Shown in pieces: positions 7,933-13,688 of a stretch of DNA of 14,199 nt. The notes beneath the pieces are model-generated. The model was not told the DNA's origin and ran no database searches. It saw nothing but the letters and a program-made list of their open reading frames with translations. Made by a program: the position numbers and the translations under genes. Numbering within the stretch: the first letter of the stretch is position 1; every line of letters begins with the position of its first letter. This stretch comes from Amphritea sp. (GTDB lineage: Bacteria > Pseudomonadota > Gammaproteobacteria > Pseudomonadales > Balneatricaceae): NCBI GenBank assembly GCA_018067325.1, contig JAGPUU010000286.1:1-14199 (forward strand), given 5' to 3'.

Positions 7933-7966
7933 GCAGCCTGATTTGTTGATCAGGCTGCTTTGTTTT
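7933..7966 (+). terminator. Rho-independent terminator or attenuator between thiG and trmB
   Basis: GCAGCCTGAT (7933-7942) pairs perfectly with ATCAGGCTGC (7949-7958) around a 6-base loop, followed by TTTGTTTT (7959-7966). It ends only 17 bases before the trmB ATG. Either it ends thiG transcription with a little read-through into trmB, or it acts as an attenuator in a trmB leader. Confidence 0.85.
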
Positions 7967-7983
7967 AATAAGAGTCCAGATCG

Positions 7984-8718
7984 ATGTCAGAAGATAACAA
8001 AACTGAACAGCAGTCCCCAGAGCAGCCCGTCGGGGAAAAATATATGCGTACCGTTAAAAGCTTCGTGCTGCGTGCCGGTCGTATGACCGAAGGCCAGCAG
8101 AAGGCGATGGAAACGGTATGGCCCGAGATGGGCTTAGAACTGAGTCAGGGGAAACTCGACCTTGCTGAAGTCTTTGGACGGGAAGCCCCTGTGGTTTTGG
8201 AGATCGGCTTCGGTATGGGCGATTCTTTGATAGAGATGGCTAAAGATCAGCCGGAGAAGAACTACATCGGTATCGAAGTACACCGTCCTGGTGTTGGCCG
8301 ATTACTGAGGAATGCCGAGAAAGAAGGGCTGAGCAATATCCGGGTTTTCTGTGATGATGCGATTGAAGTGCTGGCACAGTGTATTCCCGATGGTAGCTTG
8401 AGCACCTTGCAGCTGTTTTTCCCGGACCCATGGCATAAGAAAAAGCATAAAAAGCGCCGTATTGTCCAGGCGGAGTTTGCTGAAACTATTCGCAAAAAAC
8501 TCAAAGTGGGTGGCCATTTCCATATGGCGACCGATTGGGAAAACTACGCTGAGCACATGATGGAAGTGATGTCAGTGGCACCGGGCTACCGTAATGTTGC
8601 CGGTGATCAGGCATTTGCCCCACAGCCAGAGTGGCGTCCTGTGACTAAGTTCCAGAAGCGCGGTGAACGTCTCGGCCACGGAGTTTGGGATCTGATGTTT
8701 GAAAGAACGGCAGACTAA
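7984..8718 (+). CDS. trmB: tRNA (guanine(46)-N(7))-methyltransferase TrmB
   Basis: TrmB transfers a methyl group from S-adenosylmethionine to N7 of G46 in the variable loop of tRNAs. The 244-residue protein matches the bacterial family length. Visible motifs are the N-terminal basic block [17 protein letters not shown] (22-38), the SAM-binding loop EIGFGMGD (73-80), and YIGIEVH (94-100). Further on are the family signature [15 protein letters not shown] (145-159), the TDWENY segment (183-188) and the end [12 protein letters not shown] (221-232). The ribosome-binding site is weak (AAGAG about ten bases upstream). It is the last plus-strand gene of this block and converges with the cytochrome b562-like gene. 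Confidence 0.96.
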   Translation: MSEDNKTEQQSPEQPVGEKYMRTVKSFVLRAGRMTEGQQKAMETVWPEMGLELSQGKLDLAEVFGREAPVVLEIGFGMGDSLIEMAKDQPEKNYIGIEVHRPGVGRLLRNAEKEGLSNIRVFCDDAIEVLAQCIPDGSLSTLQLFFPDPWHKKKHKKRRIVQAEFAETIRKKLKVGGHFHMATDWENYAEHMMEVMSVAPGYRNVAGDQAFAPQPEWRPVTKFQKRGERLGHGVWDLMFERTAD

Positions 8719-8722
8719 GTTC

Positions 8723-8780
8723 TGGGGTTTTGACGATCTAGTTTATTGGAAACCTGGCTAAGGGGTTGCTCAGAACCCCA
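8723..8780. terminator. Weak hairpins between convergent trmB and cytochrome-like gene
   Basis: GGGGTT (8762-8767) can pair with AACCCC (8774-8779) across a 6-base loop. Alternatively, TGGGGTTTTG (8723-8732) can pair with CAGAACCCCA (8771-8780) with one wobble. Neither is followed by a T-run, so function as a shared terminator is uncertain. Confidence 0.3.
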
Positions 8781-9192
8781 TTGCCTCTTTCAGTGTGTCG
8801 ATTAGAAGATCAAGGACACCCGGCTTAACTTTCTTGTGATAGCTTTCTCTCAGCTGATCAACCTGCTTTAGCTCAGTTTGCAGTGTTGCCAGGTTTGCCT
8901 CGGTTGCTTCTGGCAGTTTACTAACAATGCTTTGTACCTTGTTCAGGCCTTCCAGAGATAATACTTTGCGTTCGGGCGAAAACTCAAAATTTCGGGCGGT
9001 TTGCAGTTCGACTAAAAACAGCTGGATATGTTGATTGAATTGCTCCGGCTTGTTGGTTTCAATCGCCTCTTTGTAGTGCAGGCGAATCTCTTTCATGGTG
9101 GGTTTAAGCTTACCTGCTGATGCAGGGGTTGTGAGTAACAGGCCCAGCAGAAGAGCGGTTAGTGGTGTTTTTAACAGAGTAATCATCGACAT
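8770..9192 (-). CDS. Periplasmic cytochrome b562-like protein
   Basis: The 140-residue protein begins with a signal peptide (hydrophobic 11-22, cleavage after PASA, residues 23-26). The mature chain is all-helical and resembles cytochrome b562 (CybC family), a four-helix heme b electron carrier. Mature residue 7 is Met (LKPTMKEI, M33 of the precursor), exactly where E. coli cytochrome b562 has its heme ligand Met7. Near the end, LRESYHKKVK (H119) matches the RNAYHQK segment carrying the second ligand His. No CxxCH is present, so heme would not be c-type. About 20 residues follow the His region, more than in E. coli, where the protein ends shortly after it. I chose the ATG at 9192 because it starts one base after the stop of the upstream gene (TGAGATG) and gives a proper signal peptide; a longer reading from 9225 overlaps that gene. 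Heme binding is inferred. Confidence 0.7.
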   Translation of the reverse strand: MSMITLLKTPLTALLLGLLLTTPASAGKLKPTMKEIRLHYKEAIETNKPEQFNQHIQLFLVELQTARNFEFSPERKVLSLEGLNKVQSIVSKLPEATEANLATLQTELKQVDQLRESYHKKVKPGVLDLLIDTLKEAMGF

Positions 9193-9193
9193 C

Positions 9194-9445
9194 TCAAATA
9201 CCACAACGTCCGGGACAACCACCACCGGTCATGCAAGGTGGGGCTTCAGCGTTTTTAAGGGTTTTATTGCTAACAACACCACTGGTGCTGAGCAGTTTAG
9301 TGACTGGCGTATTAGCAGGGGTCGTACCGCTATCGAAGCCGCCGACATCACAGAGATCGGCCCAGGTTGAAAGCTTTAGCGCCATCGGGTGGCGTACTTC
9401 AAAAACTTCACCGGTGGTGTCGCAACGGTAATCATAAGTAGGCAT
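9194..9445 (-). CDS. FmdB-family zinc-ribbon-like protein, altered cysteines
   Basis: The 83-residue protein starts MPTYDYRC, the typical opening of FmdB-type putative regulatory or zinc-ribbon proteins. In the classical family the first knuckle is CxxC. Here it reads CDTTG, so the second Cys is missing; C32 (LCDVGG) is the only Cys of the second knuckle. The C-terminus is Gly/Cys rich (C71, C77, C81 in CMTGGGCPGRCGI). Similar variants, from memory, are common in marine gammaproteobacteria, so this is probably a subfamily and not decay. AGGA eight bases before the ATG supports the start. It is followed after one base by the cytochrome b562-like gene, so the two are very likely translationally coupled. 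Function is unknown; metal binding by the remaining cysteines is possible. Confidence 0.75.
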   Translation of the reverse strand: MPTYDYRCDTTGEVFEVRHPMALKLSTWADLCDVGGFDSGTTPANTPVTKLLSTSGVVSNKTLKNAEAPPCMTGGGCPGRCGI

Positions 9446-9722
9446 AAGGTTTTTCCTGCAATATCTCTTGTTACACCAGCCTCGAGCTGGAATGTGGGGC
9501 TGGTTTATCCCCAGTTTTGCGGAAGAGTTAACCGATCAACTTTGGTGCAGGGGAATATAGCCTAAACAGAGCGGGTAGCACAGGTTATCTTTCGACAACT
9601 CTGCATAAGGGGGCTGTCTATACTGTATCTGCTGAATATGAATTTTATAAGTCTCGTTAGCCTAACAAGGTGGGGCCTGAAGGGGCATACGACATAGTGA
9701 TATAAAATCTGGAGGCCTGAAA
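9446..9722. other. 277-bp divergent gap between FmdB-like gene and pterin dehydratase
   Basis: This region should hold promoters for both directions. For the minus strand, TATATT at 9559-9554 is a candidate -10 without a good -35. For the plus strand, TATACT at 9619-9624 is a weak candidate, while TATAAA at 9701-9706 is too close to the ribosome-binding site. A small inverted repeat (CCAGC/GCTGG, 9476-9490) is present. I see no RNA gene or convincing small ORF. Confidence 0.4.
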
Positions 9723-10064
9723 ATGAATGAAGAGTTGTTGACTAATCGTTCCTGTATTCCTTGCGATGGAGGTATGGCGGCGATGAACCATGATGAAGTT
9801 ATGCAACTGTTTTCCCAGCTGGATTCAGGTTGGCAGCTTGATGCTCAGAATCGGGAAATATTTAAAGACTTTAGCTTTAAAGGATTTTATCGGACTATGG
9901 CGTTTGTGAATGCGCTGGCTTGGATTGCCAATAGTGAAAATCATCATCCCGATTTTGAGGTTGGCTATAACCATTGCCTGGTACGCTTTAGTACCCATGC
10001 GATTGGAGGCTTGTCCGTGAATGATTTCATCTGTGCGGCTAAGGTTGATGCGCTTAATCCCTAA
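9723..10064 (+). CDS. 4a-hydroxytetrahydrobiopterin dehydratase (PCD/DCoH, PhhB-type)
   Basis: The enzyme dehydrates 4a-hydroxytetrahydrobiopterin (pterin-4a-carbinolamine) to quinonoid dihydrobiopterin. This recycles the cofactor of phenylalanine hydroxylase; some homologues serve molybdopterin or folate-related pterins. The 113-residue protein has the active-site signature ENHHPDF (H74, H75) and STHAIGGLSVNDF (H92, D101), matching the three catalytic His of the family. The N-terminal SCIPCDGG carries a CxxC seen in many gammaproteobacterial members. A strong GGAGG seven bases before the ATG fixes the start. A terminator follows. No phenylalanine hydroxylase gene (phhA) is in the window, so the substrate pathway is not decided by context. 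I therefore give no gene symbol. Confidence 0.93.
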   Translation: MNEELLTNRSCIPCDGGMAAMNHDEVMQLFSQLDSGWQLDAQNREIFKDFSFKGFYRTMAFVNALAWIANSENHHPDFEVGYNHCLVRFSTHAIGGLSVNDFICAAKVDALNP

Positions 10065-10084
10065 GCGTAAGGTTATTCCTCGCA

Positions 10085-10115
10085 AGAGAGCGTTGCTTGC
10101 TCTCTATTTTGTTTT
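10085..10115 (+). terminator. Rho-independent terminator after pterin dehydratase
   Basis: AGAGAGC (10085-10091) pairs with GCTCTCT (10099-10105) around a 7-base loop, followed by TTTTGTTTT (10107-10115). It lies 20 bases after the stop codon. Confidence 0.8.
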
Positions 10116-10130
10116 GGTTCAGTTTGATTC

Positions 10131-10139
10131 TGCGATAAT
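10131..10139 (+). promoter_or_regulatory. Candidate extended -10 promoter for DUF2799 gene
   Basis: TGC-GATAAT is an extended -10 element (TGn plus 5 of 6 matches to TATAAT). No strong -35 is at standard spacing. It lies just after the terminator of the previous gene, with the start codon about 60-70 bases downstream. Confidence 0.4.
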
Positions 10140-10202
10140 GACCTCAGACGTAACTCCTTCATAACGGCGTTCCAATTTACGATAGAGGGCTCATTGGGAT
10201 AT

Positions 10203-10832
10203 ATGAAAAAGACTTTTAAATTTTTGCTTAGCCTGGGGCTGAGTTTGAGCTTGGTGGGCTGTGCGACCCTTGACCGAGAAAGCTGCCTGACGGCTGATTG
10301 GGAGTTGATCGGGTTTAATGATGGGGTGGTTGGGCGTTCTGCTGAACGGCTAGAGCAGCACCGTGAAGCTTGCTCTGATTATGGTATCGTGCCTCAAATG
10401 GAAGAATACCTGCAGGGCTATGATCGGGGTATTGTGCGTTATTGTACTGCAACTAATGGTTATAAAAGGGCCCGCGCCGGACAGGCTTATCCACAGGCCT
10501 GCAGCGCTAACTTGTTTCCCGACTTTGAGCGGGGTTTTGAATTGGGCGGTGAGGCTTTCGAGCAGGTTGACCGGCTGAAACGGGCTAATAAGGAGCTTCA
10601 GCGACTGAGGAAACAACAGCGTGCGGATGAGCGCGAGGTTAGCGAAAAACGCGATCAACTGATAGCGGATGGCATCTCTTCTGATCAGCGGGCCGGATTA
10701 TTATTAGATATTGATGAGCTGCAACAGCAGATCGCTGACCGATCCCGGCAGATTAAAAAGCACAAAAACAAAGTAGGAATGGAGCGTCGCTACCTTCGAC
10801 AGTTAGAAGCTGATCTTCGACAGCAGTTGTAA
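10203..10832 (+). CDS. DUF2799 family lipoprotein with C-terminal coiled coil
   Basis: The protein starts with a lipoprotein signal peptide (MKKTFKFLLSLGLSLSLVGC) ending in an LVGC lipobox, so the Cys at residue 20 should be lipidated and the protein held at an envelope membrane. The DUF2799 core follows, with conserved Cys and Gly/Asp/Tyr positions (DWELIGFNDGVVG, HREACSDYG, YLQGYDRGIVRYC, LFPDFERGFELG). After about residue 120 the chain becomes a charged, heptad-like helix of about 85 residues (ELQRLRKQQ, DIDELQQQIADRSRQIKKHKNK), probably a coiled coil. I chose ATG 10203 (209 residues). A TTG at 10194, in frame, sits closer to the AGAGGG at 10184-10189 and would add three residues, so it remains possible. 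The role of the family is unknown. Confidence 0.82.
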   Translation: MKKTFKFLLSLGLSLSLVGCATLDRESCLTADWELIGFNDGVVGRSAERLEQHREACSDYGIVPQMEEYLQGYDRGIVRYCTATNGYKRARAGQAYPQACSANLFPDFERGFELGGEAFEQVDRLKRANKELQRLRKQQRADEREVSEKRDQLIADGISSDQRAGLLLDIDELQQQIADRSRQIKKHKNKVGMERRYLRQLEADLRQQL

Positions 10833-10844
10833 CGGGATAAAAAA

Positions 10845-10865
10845 GCCCTGTCGGGGGGACAGGGC
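10845..10865 (-). terminator. Terminator hairpin, T-run on the minus strand
   Basis: GCCCTGTC (10845-10852) pairs perfectly with GACAGGGC (10858-10865) around a run of G. On the minus strand it is followed by TTTTTTA, so it suits minus-strand transcription coming from the cpxP-like gene. On the plus strand it stands 12 bases after the DUF2799 stop but is followed by AAAAAC, so termination in that direction would be weaker. Confidence 0.65.
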
Positions 10866-10870
10866 AAAAA

Positions 10871-10974
10871 CTTTACTTAAGCGTAAAGGTTCGATGAAAA
10901 AGGGGTGATGAAGTTAAATCTTGGAAATGCTCTCCAAAGTGAGGTCCAGCTGGAGCCTGATTCAGCTGGACCTC
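10871..10974. repeat. Two palindromes in the DUF2799 / cpxP-like gap
   Basis: The 199-bp gap holds, besides the terminator, CTTTAC/GTAAAG (10871-10888, 6-bp arms) and a perfect 12-bp inverted repeat. The latter is GAGGTCCAGCTG (10941-10952) with CAGCTGGACCTC (10963-10974) around a 10-base loop. The 12-bp stem has no T-run on either side. It would be in the 3' untranslated part of the cpxP-like mRNA and could be an mRNA-stabilising or rho-associated hairpin. Confidence 0.6.
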
Positions 10975-11031
10975 TGGTGTTCATAGTTGTTTCCCTGTCT
11001 GGTTTCGCTAGAGTCTTGAGTTTTTGAGAGA

Positions 11032-11490
11032 CTATCGACGCATCTCTTGATATTTCTCCTGCTGTTCCGGAGTCAAAATCTCAAACATCGCTTTCTTCTG
11101 CTGCGCCCGCATCTGTATCATTTCTGCGGTTTTCTCTTGAGCCTGAGTTACCAATGTAGCAACCTGCTGGTCGTAATCTGAGGCATTTACATCCAGATCA
11201 CGAAAGGCGTTATGCATGCCTTTCATTCCGCCACGCTGATCCTTCATCTGACTGTGCTTGTTTTTCATTAGTTCCTGCATCTGGCTTTTTTGCTCGTCAC
11301 TCAGTTCTAGCTTGTCAGCCATTTTGGACATTCGCATTTGATGCTTGCCTTCCATCTGCTCATACTTGCCATGGCGGCCTTCGCCCCCATCGCAACGGTC
11401 CCAATCACCTTTAGCTGAAACGACACCGGCGGTCAGAGCGCCTGCACCTATAATTGCTGCTGTGATACCAATAATGAGTTGTTTACGCAT
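11032..11490 (-). CDS. CpxP/Spy family periplasmic LTxxQ protein
   Basis: Spy and CpxP are periplasmic proteins that bind unfolded proteins; CpxP also damps the sensor CpxA. The 152-residue protein has a signal peptide ending at about VVSA (23-26). The mature part is helical and carries two LTxxQ-type motifs, the first in the variant form LSDEQ (63-67) and the second as LTPEQ (139-143). It is rich in Met (14 including the start) with several His and few hydrophobic aromatics. AGGAG about eight bases before the ATG supports the start. It is divergent from cpxR-cpxA, and the shared gap holds a perfect CpxR box, which favours a CpxP-like role and Cpx control. A terminator hairpin lies about 165 bp downstream. 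Chaperone versus metal-related function cannot be decided from sequence. Confidence 0.85.
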   Translation of the reverse strand: MRKQLIIGITAAIIGAGALTAGVVSAKGDWDRCDGGEGRHGKYEQMEGKHQMRMSKMADKLELSDEQKSQMQELMKNKHSQMKDQRGGMKGMHNAFRDLDVNASDYDQQVATLVTQAQEKTAEMIQMRAQQKKAMFEILTPEQQEKYQEMRR

Positions 11491-11556
11491 GATAGTTCTC
11501 CTGAAACATTGTTCGTTTTGATGACTGCAGTATGCGTCGACTCCCTGCTAAGTTGG

Positions 11557-11582
11557 GTAAAGAGGGTGTAAAGTTTGGTAAA
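11557..11582. promoter_or_regulatory. CpxR box with three GTAAA repeats
   Basis: GTAAA occurs at 11557-11561, 11568-11572 and 11578-11582. The last two are separated by exactly five bases, giving the CpxR consensus GTAAA-N5-GTAAA; the first is six bases further up. For the minus-strand cpxP-like gene, a candidate -10 (CATACT, 11534-11529) would put the nearest repeat at the place of a missing -35, as expected for an activated promoter. The same site can serve autoregulation of cpxRA. Confidence 0.75.
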
Positions 11583-11653
11583 GGCAGCAGTAGGTAGGTG
11601 AAATTTATCCGTTGCTTCATTACTCTGACACTATCTGAACAGAGATCTTAATT

Positions 11654-12355
11654 ATGAATGAAACCGTAAAGCTATTACTTGTTGATGATGATCAGGAGCT
11701 ATGTGAATTGATGGGCCAGTATTTAGAGTCGGAAGGCTTTAAGGTTACCTTTGCCCACAGTGCCGAGCAGGCGTTGCCACTGCTGCAGGATACAGGCAGT
11801 TACGATCTACTAATTTTTGACATTATGATGCCTGGCCAGAGCGGTCTGGATCTGTTGCAGCAGGTGCGTCCCCGTATTACCACGCCAGTGATTATGCTGA
11901 CGGGAAGGGGTGAGGATATTGACCGAATTATCGGCCTTGAGATGGGCGCGGATGATTATTTAGGTAAACCGTGCAACCCACGAGAACTGGTTGCCAGGAT
12001 TCGTGCGGTGCTACGTAGAAGTGTGCACCTTCCAGTCGCTGAGTCGGGACCGGATCACCTTAGTCTTCACGGCATAGAGTTGGATTTCGGTAAGCGACAG
12101 GTACTTATCGCTGATACGGAACTAGAGCTTACCAGTGCTGAGTTTAATGTCCTGGCTGAATTGATGCAGGCGGCAGGTTCGATCGTGAGTAAAAATGATC
12201 TCACTGAAAAAGTATTACACCGCAAACTGACCGCTTATGATCGGGCGATCGATGTTCATGTGAGCCGTGTAAGGCAGAAACTGGCAGTAGTGCTTCCAGA
12301 TAGCGAACTGATTAAAACAGTGCGAGGAGCCGGCTACATGCTGGTGAAGGCTTAA
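11654..12355 (+). CDS. cpxR: Response regulator CpxR (OmpR family)
   Basis: CpxR is the DNA-binding regulator of the Cpx envelope-stress system. In 233 residues it has a receiver domain with the acidic pocket D11-D13, the phosphorylation site D56 (FDIMMPGQSG), T83 (MLTGRG) and K105 in KPCNPREL (105-112), which resembles KPFNPREL of CpxR. A winged-helix OmpR/PhoB-type domain follows (about 130-232), ending VRQKL...IKTVRGAGYML. The start has AGAGA about nine bases upstream. cpxA begins 16 bp after the stop. Naming it CpxR, as opposed to another OmpR-family regulator, rests on three points: the sequence type, the linked LTxxQ protein, and perfect CpxR boxes in its own promoter region and before rpoH. 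Confidence 0.88.
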   Translation: MNETVKLLLVDDDQELCELMGQYLESEGFKVTFAHSAEQALPLLQDTGSYDLLIFDIMMPGQSGLDLLQQVRPRITTPVIMLTGRGEDIDRIIGLEMGADDYLGKPCNPRELVARIRAVLRRSVHLPVAESGPDHLSLHGIELDFGKRQVLIADTELELTSAEFNVLAELMQAAGSIVSKNDLTEKVLHRKLTAYDRAIDVHVSRVRQKLAVVLPDSELIKTVRGAGYMLVKA

Positions 12356-12371
12356 TGAGGTTATCTGACTG

Positions 12372-13688
12372 ATGAAAATTCGCTGGTATAAACGCCTGTT
12401 TCTAAAAATCTTTATGACAGTTTGGCTGACCAGTTTTCTGGTTATCGCCCTGACGGCCTTTGTTATTGGCCATCTGTCGGAGCAGGAGCGTTACCGTGAT
12501 GTCCTCAGTGCTAAGGCTTTAGGTCAGGCGGAGTTACTGGTTGATCGTTATGAGCGTACTGGACGGCTACCCTCGTCTAAAGCGCCAAAGGACTGGCGAC
12601 GCTTCTATAAGGACCGGGATGATCATCACGAAAGGCGTTTCTTTCCACCTAAACTGCAGATTCAGGAAAAGTCCAGTGGCCAGATAATTTATGGGGCTAA
12701 GGATGATAGGGGATTTCGTAACCCACTGATTCTGGGCTTAGTGTCAGATAATGGAAAAGAGTATCGCGTCGTTGTTGAGGCGGATATTCGTCCGACATTG
12801 GCCGCCAAACTATTCGGTTTTTTCCTCTCGGTACAGATTGTATTGCTGATGTTTGTGGCGGGAATTACTGCCCTGCTGATCAGCTTAATGGTGGTACGCC
12901 CCGTTAACCGTCTTCGCCAGTATACCCGCGACCTTTACACGGGAGATCTTAGCGCCAGAACCGATGATTGTTTGAGTCGCCGAGGGGATGAAATTGGTGA
13001 GTTGAGCCGGGAATTTAATCGGATGGCGGAGTATGTAGAGCATACGCTGCAATCAAATCAACACTTGTTACAGGATGTGTCTCATGAGTTGCGTGCTCCT
13101 CTGGCACGATTGCAGATGGCAGCGGGTCTGGCGGGTCAGCAGGTTCCTGAGGAGGGACAGGAGTTTATCGAACGCATTAATTTGGAGTGCGACCGGATAA
13201 ACCGACTGATCGATGAGATTCTCAGTCTGTCGCGGTTGGAACAGATGGAAGTGTCTGATCAGGACTTTGCGTTGAAAACCGTCGTGGATACCCTGGTGCA
13301 TGATTATCAGTTTAGTGCGCCACAGCACCCTTTAATCTGGACGTCTGTGGATTATCGTCTCAAAGGCAATCCAGCACTGTTGGAGAGAGCACTGAATAAT
13401 ATACTTGGCAATGCGGTTAAACATACTCCGGATGGTACAGAGATCCGCATTACCGCTGAGCAGTCCGATGGTAAGTTGCGACTATCTATTGTCGATAACG
13501 GGCCCGGATTGAATCAGGAGCAGCTGGATAAAATGTTTAAACCTTTTGTTCGGTTTACTGGGCAGCAGAATGGCTATGGGCTAGGGTTAAGCATCGCTCA
13601 AAGAGCAGTGCAGCTTCTGGGGGGAACATTGACAGCACAGAGTAAACCCGGTGCTGGGTTGGTGCTGTTACTGGAAGTCTCGCTCTGA
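12372..13688 (+). CDS. cpxA: Sensor histidine kinase CpxA
   Basis: CpxA senses envelope stress and phosphorylates or dephosphorylates CpxR at the inner membrane. The 438 residues contain a first membrane segment (about 9-33) and a periplasmic sensor of about 113 residues (34-146), somewhat shorter than in E. coli. A second membrane segment (147-175) and a HAMP domain (about 176-227) follow. The HisKA domain has the phosphoacceptor H238 in SHELRAPLARL. The ATPase domain shows the N-box NNILGNAVKHTPDG (342-355), G1 DNGPGL (375-380) and G2 GYGLGL (401-406). All catalytic motifs are intact. The sensor part is basic and His-rich around residues 76-90. GAGG about 11 bases upstream serves as ribosome-binding site. 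Its 3' end overlaps the convergent EAL gene by 21 bp. Confidence 0.88.
   Translation: MKIRWYKRLFLKIFMTVWLTSFLVIALTAFVIGHLSEQERYRDVLSAKALGQAELLVDRYERTGRLPSSKAPKDWRRFYKDRDDHHERRFFPPKLQIQEKSSGQIIYGAKDDRGFRNPLILGLVSDNGKEYRVVVEADIRPTLAAKLFGFFLSVQIVLLMFVAGITALLISLMVVRPVNRLRQYTRDLYTGDLSARTDDCLSRRGDEIGELSREFNRMAEYVEHTLQSNQHLLQDVSHELRAPLARLQMAAGLAGQQVPEEGQEFIERINLECDRINRLIDEILSLSRLEQMEVSDQDFALKTVVDTLVHDYQFSAPQHPLIWTSVDYRLKGNPALLERALNNILGNAVKHTPDGTEIRITAEQSDGKLRLSIVDNGPGLNQEQLDKMFKPFVRFTGQQNGYGLGLSIAQRAVQLLGGTLTAQSKPGAGLVLLLEVSL

Noticed and set aside
9095..9431. Plus-strand open frames opposite the FmdB-like and cytochrome genes
   Set aside because: They lie antisense to two supported genes, lack ribosome-binding sites and have no recognisable protein features.
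9639..9699. Possible 19-codon ORF upstream of the pterin dehydratase
   Set aside because: No ribosome-binding site and no recognisable sequence; likely chance.
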